NCBI GenBank assembly: GCA_046706185.1
Contig: JBJKPR010000044.1
Span: forward strand, 1 to 64,000
DNA: 64,000 bases
Direction: 5' to 3'
Origin: JAJZXY01 sp046706185
GTDB taxonomy: Archaea; Thermoplasmatota; Thermoplasmata; Sysuiplasmatales; Sysuiplasmataceae
Under the pieces are notes generated by a model. It did no database searches. It was not told where the DNA came from and saw only the letters and a program-made list of their open reading frames with translations. Positions 59,205-64,000 of the stretch are shown piece by piece; the first letter of the stretch is position 1, and the number at the start of each line of letters is the position of its first letter. The position numbers and the translations under genes were made by a program.

Positions 59205-59537
59205 CTACTTTGCCTTCTCGAGCGCACTGACGAGTTTCTGCGCGGCCATTATGTTTCCAGAGAGCTTCAGTTTCCCGGTGATGAATGCCTGGATGCCGTT
59301 CAACCTGCCCGTCAGGACGTCATCCATCACTGCATCCGACGCCGTTATAGTGACTGCCGGGGAACCGTCTGTTCCCTGCCTGAGCTCGGCGCTCCCGTCC
59401 TCATTGATCTGCAGGAAGAAACTGTCGCCATCGATAAGGAACTGCACAAGTCTCTTCTCACCCTTCAGCTGCTGTTTCAGGTCTGCGGAAGCATTCAGCC
59501 TCCGCACAAGTTCATCCAGTGTCGCGTAGCTCGGCAT
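59205..59537 (-). CDS. SCP2 sterol-carrier-like protein
   Basis: The 110-residue protein is a stand-alone SCP2 domain. It opens with LDELVRRLNASADLKQQLKG and has FLIDGDSFFLQINEDGSAEL. It ends with DVLTGRLNGIQAFITGKLKLSG and a C-terminal helix. Such proteins bind fatty acyl-CoA or similar lipids in a hydrophobic groove. Being first in the beta-oxidation operon, it may carry acyl chains to the enzymes. It starts with ATG 59537 and ends 39 bases before the fusion protein. A reverse-strand promoter should lie in the interval to 59677. Confidence 0.9.
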   Translation of the reverse strand: MPSYATLDELVRRLNASADLKQQLKGEKRLVQFLIDGDSFFLQINEDGSAELRQGTDGSPAVTITASDAVMDDVLTGRLNGIQAFITGKLKLSGNIMAAQKLVSALEKAK

Positions 59538-59677
59538 GCATGTTAAGCTGAATGCTGCCTATAAAATGTTGCCTGACTGGCGGCTGCAATCATCTTCAGA
59601 GCATGTCACATGGAATCATCGGACACATCATACGACAGGAGCAACTTTCCTTTCTGCCGCGTCGCATGTTCCATGTT

Positions 59678-60403
59678 TCAGGTGCGCATGTTCCAGGAAG
59701 TTATAACGCCTGGAAGCTGAAGGAGCGATGAAAGCGTCAGGACATCTGCGTGCGTACTCCTTCCGTTCCTGTCGATGAGCAACGGGACCATGCTGGCGTT
59801 CCTTGCGCCGAGCACATCGTACTCGTAAGCATCGCCCACATGGCACAGACGCTGAGCCTCGATGCCTATCGCGTTGCTGGCGAACCTGAAAAGCTTCGGG
59901 TCTGGTTTATCAAAGCCGGTGCTCTCTGAAGTGACGACGCAGGTGAAATGGTGCCTGATGCCAAAATGTTCCAGTTTGGCGGCCAGTTCCTCCGAAGTCT
60001 GTAGTGTCTGGCTCACGACCCCCATCCTGTAGCCGCTTGAATGCAGGACATCGAGTGCTTCCACCACGTCGTCGAAGGTCCTGAGGTCGGAGAAGTCGTC
60101 CCATCGTCTTCCAATCTCCTCAGCCACCTCGCCCGGTCTGCTTATGCCCGAGATCGTCGAGAGGGCATACCTGTTGCATTCCGCCTCGATTTCCCTGTCC
60201 CACCTTCTTCCTCTGGGCATCGAGGAGTAATGCTCCTTCCAGTACAGCCGCACCAGGCGCTCGAGCCTGTTCGACTCCTCCTCACTTATCCTGAGGCCAA
60301 GCCTTGCCAGGTTGTTTGTGAAAATTTCGGCCGGGCTCTCTCCCGCCACAAGCGTTCCGCCGTAGTCGAACAGTATACCCTTCAGTCCATCATTGTGAGG
60401 CAT
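59678..60403 (-). CDS. HAD-superfamily hydrolase
   Basis: The 241-residue protein is a subfamily I HAD enzyme: motif I GILFDYGGTLV (nucleophile Asp; the second motif residue is Gly rather than Asp), motif II RMGVVSQTLQTS, motif III region with STGFDKPDPKLF and motif IV LCHVGDAYEYDVLGARNA. The cap lies between about residues 20 and 90. It probably hydrolyses a phosphate ester or haloacid in the cytoplasm. ATG 60403 (MPHNDGLKG) is chosen, immediately before motif I; a 14-residue longer form is possible. It stands downstream of the class V aminotransferase gene, with a gap of about 100 bases. Confidence 0.9.
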   Translation of the reverse strand: MPHNDGLKGILFDYGGTLVAGESPAEIFTNNLARLGLRISEEESNRLERLVRLYWKEHYSSMPRGRRWDREIEAECNRYALSTISGISRPGEVAEEIGRRWDDFSDLRTFDDVVEALDVLHSSGYRMGVVSQTLQTSEELAAKLEHFGIRHHFTCVVTSESTGFDKPDPKLFRFASNAIGIEAQRLCHVGDAYEYDVLGARNASMVPLLIDRNGRSTHADVLTLSSLLQLPGVITSWNMRT

Positions 60404-60503
60404 AGGACCACGATAGCCAGTCTGACCTGGCGCATCAGTAGCCATCGGCCATTGATCGCTGCGTGCCAGCCTGACATCTTTACAGTATCCCCCTCCCTTC
60501 CAT

Positions 60504-61625
60504 TTACCTCTTTGCCTCCTGGGGCATTCCCTTCATCTCGCCCAGCGTGCTCCTGATTACGTCAACAGCTGCAGCAATGTCGTTTTGATTGACCCAGCCC
60601 ATGTGACCGACCCTGAAGTACCTTCCCCTGAGCTCAGGATGAACGCCGGTAGCGAATTCAACCCCCTTCACGGCGCACCTCCTGACAAACTCATCGGCAT
60701 CGACGCCACTAACCTTCAAACCGGTGACCGTGCTGCTCCTGAGCCCTTCCCCTGCGACCACTGCGAGGCCAAGTCCCTCCGCAGCCTCCCTGAGCGACCT
60801 GGCTGCCTCCGAATGCCTGCTGAAGCGTGCCTCGAGCCCCTCTTCCTTCGCCATCCTTATAGCCTCCCTGAGCGAGAATATGGTTGAAATGGGAGGAGTT
60901 GCAAAGTACCCGCCCTTGAGCCCGGTCATCCCCTCCATCACTGGTGCCCAGTTGTTCAGGTCGAGAAAGTAGCTGCATATGCGCTCTCCTCCGGCCGGAC
61001 CCAGCAGCCCCCTCCTTGCGACAAGCAGGCCGAGGCCTGGAGGGGCGCCGATTGCCTTCTGACTCGCCGTCAGGACTATGTCGGCATCCCACTTACTAGC
61101 CTCCACAGCCTCCCCTCCCACGCTCGCGACTCCATCCACCGCCACGATGTCCGAGTTCTGCCTCACGGCTGCTATGAGTTCGCTGACAGGTGCTCTGACT
61201 CCTGTGCTTGTCTCGACATGCGTCATTACAGCAAGCCTGTACCTGTTTCCGGCGGCCTGCCGGGCAGCGTCATCCGGGGTGACTGTCTTTCCTGCGCCGG
61301 CGGAAAGATAATCGACCTTCAGAGGATACCTTTCCAGTATTCGCGACCATCGATCCCCGAATACACCGTTGCTCATCACAAGGACCCTGTCCCCCTTGTG
61401 GAGGAATGTGACAACACTTTCCATTGCAGCTGTCCCGCTGCCAGGAATGGCGAACGGCATATAATCGCCGGAGGCCCCTGTCAACTCAAGCAGACCCTCC
61501 AGGCACTCCTTCATCGCGGAAATAAACTCGGCAGAGGCAAAGCCGACATTCTCCATCACGCCCGCGAGCATGACCCTGTAGTTTCCCACTGAGGGCCCCA
61601 TGTGCATCAGTATTCTTCGCTTCAT
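60504..61625 (-). CDS. Class V aminotransferase (alanine-glyoxylate/serine-pyruvate type)
   Basis: This 373-residue PLP enzyme begins MKRRILMHMGPSVGNYRVMLAG and has the early GPS start of the AgxT/SPT group. It has AIPGSGTAAMESVVTFLHKGD, the NGVFGDRWSRI block, VDGVASVGGEAV and the PLP lysine in IVLTASQKAIGAPPGLGLL. It transfers amino groups among alanine, serine and glyoxylate/pyruvate; exact substrates are not shown. The family is archaeal-typical. It is divergent from the kinase-like gene, with a shared AT-rich interval, and followed by a HAD hydrolase. Confidence 0.92.
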   Translation of the reverse strand: MKRRILMHMGPSVGNYRVMLAGVMENVGFASAEFISAMKECLEGLLELTGASGDYMPFAIPGSGTAAMESVVTFLHKGDRVLVMSNGVFGDRWSRILERYPLKVDYLSAGAGKTVTPDDAARQAAGNRYRLAVMTHVETSTGVRAPVSELIAAVRQNSDIVAVDGVASVGGEAVEASKWDADIVLTASQKAIGAPPGLGLLVARRGLLGPAGGERICSYFLDLNNWAPVMEGMTGLKGGYFATPPISTIFSLREAIRMAKEEGLEARFSRHSEAARSLREAAEGLGLAVVAGEGLRSSTVTGLKVSGVDADEFVRRCAVKGVEFATGVHPELRGRYFRVGHMGWVNQNDIAAAVDVIRSTLGEMKGMPQEAKR

Positions 61626-61726
61626 TGGCCGGTTTATCCTGACTGCGGATTTATCTCTTGCGAGGCGATGGCACGGAATGGCCAGGCCCCTTCTGAGTTG
61701 TGATGCCCGTCACACTGGAAGAAACA

Positions 61727-61734
61727 ATTATAAG
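61727..61734 (+). promoter_or_regulatory. TATA box of the kinase-like gene
   Basis: ATTATAAG lies 25-32 bases upstream of ATG 61759, so the transcript would be leaderless or nearly so. Confidence 0.6.
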
Positions 61735-61758
61735 CTAAGGAGTAAAATCTCAACGAAG

Positions 61759-62853
61759 ATGGTTTCTGCAAACAGAATGCAGATTTCGGTTCAGGTCGTA
61801 ACCGAGGACGAGGCAAAGTACAGGCACGACATCGAGAGCCTTTCTTCCGTGCAGGGCATGAGCGCCACGGCTGCATCCCCGCTGTCCTTCGTACTCAACC
61901 TTCATTCAGTCGGGTTCGGGACGGTCGCAGTCCTCGAGCTCCCTTTTGTGCAGGAGAACGAAAAGGAGCTGATGCAACTGCTCCTGTCATCCGGCAGCCT
62001 TCCGGTTGTAATAATCACCGACGAACCGATGAGATACCTGGGCTATGCCGGGAAGGGCACGGTCCAGATTGTTGTCAGGGAACCGGGGTACACCAAGCAC
62101 CTTCCCGATGCCGTGGCTGCAGCTTATGAAGGGTCCAGGCTGATACTTGAGAGGGACACGCTCGAAAGGAGGCTGCAGGAATACACACAGTACCTTGAGA
62201 CAATAAACAAGATCATGGAGCACGACATAGGCGACATGAACCAGGCCATACTCACCTTTTCAGAGCTGCTGAAGGGGTCGGCGACACCGCTCAACAGGAA
62301 AATCATCGACAACATACTGGGCCAGTCGAAGACAGTTGGAAACCTTATCAACTCGTTTTCAAAGCTCGCGCAGCTGGCCAAGGGAAGCGTCGAGGAGATG
62401 ACTGTCAAGCCTCAGGACCTCGGTGCATCCGCAAAGGAGGGGATTGCCAAGTTCAGAAGCGAGGATGGAAGGAACTCCATCTCTTCCGACCAGGTTCAGG
62501 CAGGTATTACTGTCATGGCGGATGCGCACCTTCCAGACTTGTTTGAGCACGCTGCATCATTCGTTGCCGGAATGAACCCTTCAGTCAGCAGGTTCGATGT
62601 CAGCGCCAAGGAGGGGCTGACTCTCAACAGCTCTGTCATTGTCACCATTGCTCCCGAGGGGTTGCCTGCAGGCAGTATGCCGAAATCGATATCGAGCGCG
62701 GACGACATGGACACACTGCTGAGGGGAAATGCGGACCTCATGGCCGTCATTATGCTGAGCAGGCGTTACGGCGGAAGCGTTTCAATCCATGTGACGGAGC
62801 ATGTTGGGAAGACATTCAACTTTGTGACAATACTCCTTCCGTCAGCAACGTGA
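61759..62853 (+). CDS. Degenerate histidine-kinase-like protein
   Basis: A 364-residue soluble protein. Residues 1-130 resemble a CheY-like receiver in strand pattern (FGTVAVLELPFVQENEK; SLPVVIITDEPMRYLG; VQIVVREPGYTKHLPDAVAAA) but lack a clear phosphorylated Asp pocket. The linker (LERDTLERRLQEYTQYLET) leads to a histidine-kinase-type dimerisation hairpin with TINKIMEHDIGDMNQAIL, where the H-box His is kept. The C-terminal half has the order of an HATPase domain (ADAHLPDLFEHAASFVAG; final SRRYGGSVSIHVTEHVGKTF), but the N, G1 and G2 boxes are not recognisable. It may be a phosphotransfer or dimerisation scaffold rather than an active kinase. It has no partner response regulator nearby. Confidence 0.65.
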   Translation: MVSANRMQISVQVVTEDEAKYRHDIESLSSVQGMSATAASPLSFVLNLHSVGFGTVAVLELPFVQENEKELMQLLLSSGSLPVVIITDEPMRYLGYAGKGTVQIVVREPGYTKHLPDAVAAAYEGSRLILERDTLERRLQEYTQYLETINKIMEHDIGDMNQAILTFSELLKGSATPLNRKIIDNILGQSKTVGNLINSFSKLAQLAKGSVEEMTVKPQDLGASAKEGIAKFRSEDGRNSISSDQVQAGITVMADAHLPDLFEHAASFVAGMNPSVSRFDVSAKEGLTLNSSVIVTIAPEGLPAGSMPKSISSADDMDTLLRGNADLMAVIMLSRRYGGSVSIHVTEHVGKTFNFVTILLPSAT

Positions 62854-62858
62854 GCGCA

Positions 62859-63791
62859 TCAGGCTTCCTGGTGCTCCTCCAGATACTTCTGGGCATCGAT
62901 CGCTGAAACGCATCCCCAACCTGCGGCTGTTATCGCCTGCCTGTACCTGTGGTCATGGACGTCGCCGGATGCGAATATCCCCTCAACTTCTGTCCTGCTC
63001 CCTTCCTTCAGCTTTATGTATCCCTTCTCGTCAAGCGGAAGCTGACCCTTGAATATCTCTGTGTTAGGCCTGTGGCCGATAGCTACAAACACGCCTTTGA
63101 CGTCAAGCGTCCTCTCCTCTCCTGTCTTGACGTTCCTGATCTGAACACCGCTGACAGTCTTGTCGCCAACTATCTCCTTGACGACTGAGTCCCAGACAAA
63201 CGTAATCTTCCCGTTTTCCCTTGCCTTCTTTGCCATAATCTTCGACGCACGCAGCTCATCCCTCCTGTGAATGACTGTAATGCTCGAGGCGAACCTCGTC
63301 AGGAAAAGAGCCTCCTCCATCGCAGAATCGCCTCCGCCAATAACCGCAAGGGGCATATTCCTGAAGAAAGCGCCATCGCATGTTGCGCAGCCAGAGACAC
63401 CTTTGCCCATGAACCTCTTTTCAGATTCAATCCCGAGCCAGAGTGCGCTTGCGCCAGTTGCGACTATTACAGTCTTTGCCTTGAGCGTGCGCTCCCCCAC
63501 CTTGAGTTCGAAAGGTCTCCTTCCGAAGTCGACGGAAGTGACGTCATCATCCAGAAAATCTGTTCCAAACTTGGTTGCCTGTTCCCTCATCTTGACCATC
63601 AGGTCAGGGCCCATAACTCCTTCGGGAAAACCTGGAAAGTTTTCCACTTCGCTCGTTATCATGAGCTGGCCGCCAGGCGTTCTTCCAGCTATCACTAGCG
63701 GATTTAGGAGCGCTCTAGAGGCGTATATCGCAGCAGTCAGTCCAGCGGGTCCCGAGCCTATGATAATCAGATTCCTGACATTCTCAGCCAT
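62859..63791 (-). CDS. trxB: Thioredoxin reductase
   Basis: The 310-residue flavoprotein has FAD-binding LIIIGSGPAGLTAAIYASRA, the redox-active CATC in GVSGCATCDGAFF, NADPH-binding LAVIGGGDSAMEEALFL with HRRDELRAS (Arg pair suggesting NADPH), and C-terminal EGIFASGDVHDHRYRQAITAAGWGC. It reduces thioredoxin for cytoplasmic thiol homeostasis. The N-terminal 25 residues of the longest frame (from 63866) are not family-like, so ATG 63791 (MAENVRN) is preferred. It is convergent with the kinase-like gene (five bases between stops). Confidence 0.95.
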   Translation of the reverse strand: MAENVRNLIIIGSGPAGLTAAIYASRALLNPLVIAGRTPGGQLMITSEVENFPGFPEGVMGPDLMVKMREQATKFGTDFLDDDVTSVDFGRRPFELKVGERTLKAKTVIVATGASALWLGIESEKRFMGKGVSGCATCDGAFFRNMPLAVIGGGDSAMEEALFLTRFASSITVIHRRDELRASKIMAKKARENGKITFVWDSVVKEIVGDKTVSGVQIRNVKTGEERTLDVKGVFVAIGHRPNTEIFKGQLPLDEKGYIKLKEGSRTEVEGIFASGDVHDHRYRQAITAAGWGCVSAIDAQKYLEEHQEA

Positions 63792-63890
63792 CGGTATCGT
63801 TGATACTATTGCTGCTGATTTTAATATGTTTTCCCAGCTGACTTGCGCTGATTTCGGCGGCAGCAAGCGGTAGCGATGCTTCCCGAAGGC

Positions 63891-64000
63891 TCAAAGGTCC
63901 GGCCTGGTGATAACATTCTGATGGTTCAGTGCCCTTCTCCTCGGAACCTGATACTTCATTATCCTGTCCATCGGGCATCCCGTGAACTCGGACAGTGTCA
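63891..64000 (-). CDS. C-terminal end of an unidentified gene, running off the window
   Basis: On the reverse strand a frame open to the window edge ends at TGA 63893-63891. It reads TLSEFTGCPMDRIMKYQVP and then RRRALNHQNVITRPDL. The basic, structured sequence looks like the tail of a real protein but is too short to identify. The gene continues beyond 64000. Confidence 0.5.
   Translation of the reverse strand, partial: TLSEFTGCPMDRIMKYQVPRRRALNHQNVITRPDL

Noticed and set aside
57238..59529. Long forward-strand frames opposite the HADH-crotonase and SCP2 genes
   Set aside because: They have Ser/Leu/Pro-rich composition typical of antisense shadows of GC-rich genes, while the reverse strand carries recognised enzymes.
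1..64000. CRISPR array or classical defence island
   Set aside because: No regularly spaced repeats and no cas, restriction-modification or toxin-antitoxin genes were recognised.

Overview
The window looks like a chromosomal segment of a moderately GC-rich archaeon of the Thermoplasmata type. The evidence is archaeal information-processing genes (aIF1A, RIO1, a KH-domain Dim2/Pno1 homologue, Pus10, L21e, Rpo4, KsgA/Dim1, family B DNA polymerase, L15e), archaeal TATA boxes placed so that many transcripts would be leaderless or nearly so, an archaeal RNase P RNA, and surface proteins rich in N-glycosylation sequons with the FxExxLxSGTxWS repeat familiar from Thermoplasmata. The class-level call is an inference; no genus is claimed.

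Layout. 1-9.5 kb is an eroded, accessory stretch. It holds a surface-protein gene broken by an in-frame TAG, a multi-span membrane protein, an IS3-type transposase remnant, a metallo-beta-lactamase pseudogene (one TAG plus one frameshift), an orphan molybdopterin-binding large subunit, and a SRPBCC protein beside more than 1 kb with only gene-like fragments. 9.5-13.4 kb has an HTH_10 regulator, a CBS-containing ClC channel whose gate residue is Asp, and small proteins. 13.7-22.5 kb is a dense co-oriented translation/transcription cluster from aIF1A to YchF, several genes overlapping by 4-8 bases, followed by DNA polymerase B with its own promoter. 23.8-25.1 kb is a complete 1285-bp insertion sequence with a 13-bp target duplication, sitting 17 bp upstream of the TATA box of an L15e gene that carries an unusual ~100-residue Lys/Ala/Glu-rich N-terminal extension. 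26-36 kb has a ThiI-like protein with a decayed PP-loop, transporters, a saccharopine-dehydrogenase-like gene that may start at CTG, a tRNA-Leu(CAG), an ornithine cyclodeaminase-like enzyme, and a drug-efflux MFS/MarR pair with a palindromic operator at the transporter start. 36.4-43.6 kb is amino-acid metabolism: tRNA-Leu(GAG), the divergent tdh/kbl pair (threonine to glycine plus acetyl-CoA), RNase P RNA, a 43-residue zinc finger, threonine ammonia-lyase, and a split cobalamin-independent methionine synthase. 43.6-49.2 kb has a PadR regulator with a repeat/palindrome operator divergent from an atypical SDR, an AIR-synthase/HypE-like protein and an MFS transporter. 49.2-59.5 kb is lipid/acyl metabolism: an exported penicillin-acylase-type hydrolase with a small membrane partner, an acyl-CoA synthetase, and a five-gene beta-oxidation operon (SCP2, HADH-crotonase fusion, thiolase, two acyl-CoA dehydrogenases). 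59.7-64 kb has a HAD hydrolase, a class V aminotransferase, a degenerate histidine-kinase-like protein, thioredoxin reductase and the end of an unidentified gene.

Functionally the window suggests a heterotroph that takes amino acids and fatty acids to acetyl-CoA. The most promising items for follow-up are the L15e extension, the ThiI-like protein without a normal PP-loop, the kinase-like protein at 61.8 kb, the IS-L15e promoter junction with the IS's own palindromic control region, a candidate structured RNA at 13.5 kb, and the start-proximal operators of the MarR and PadR systems. I did not find a CRISPR array or an obvious new defence system.
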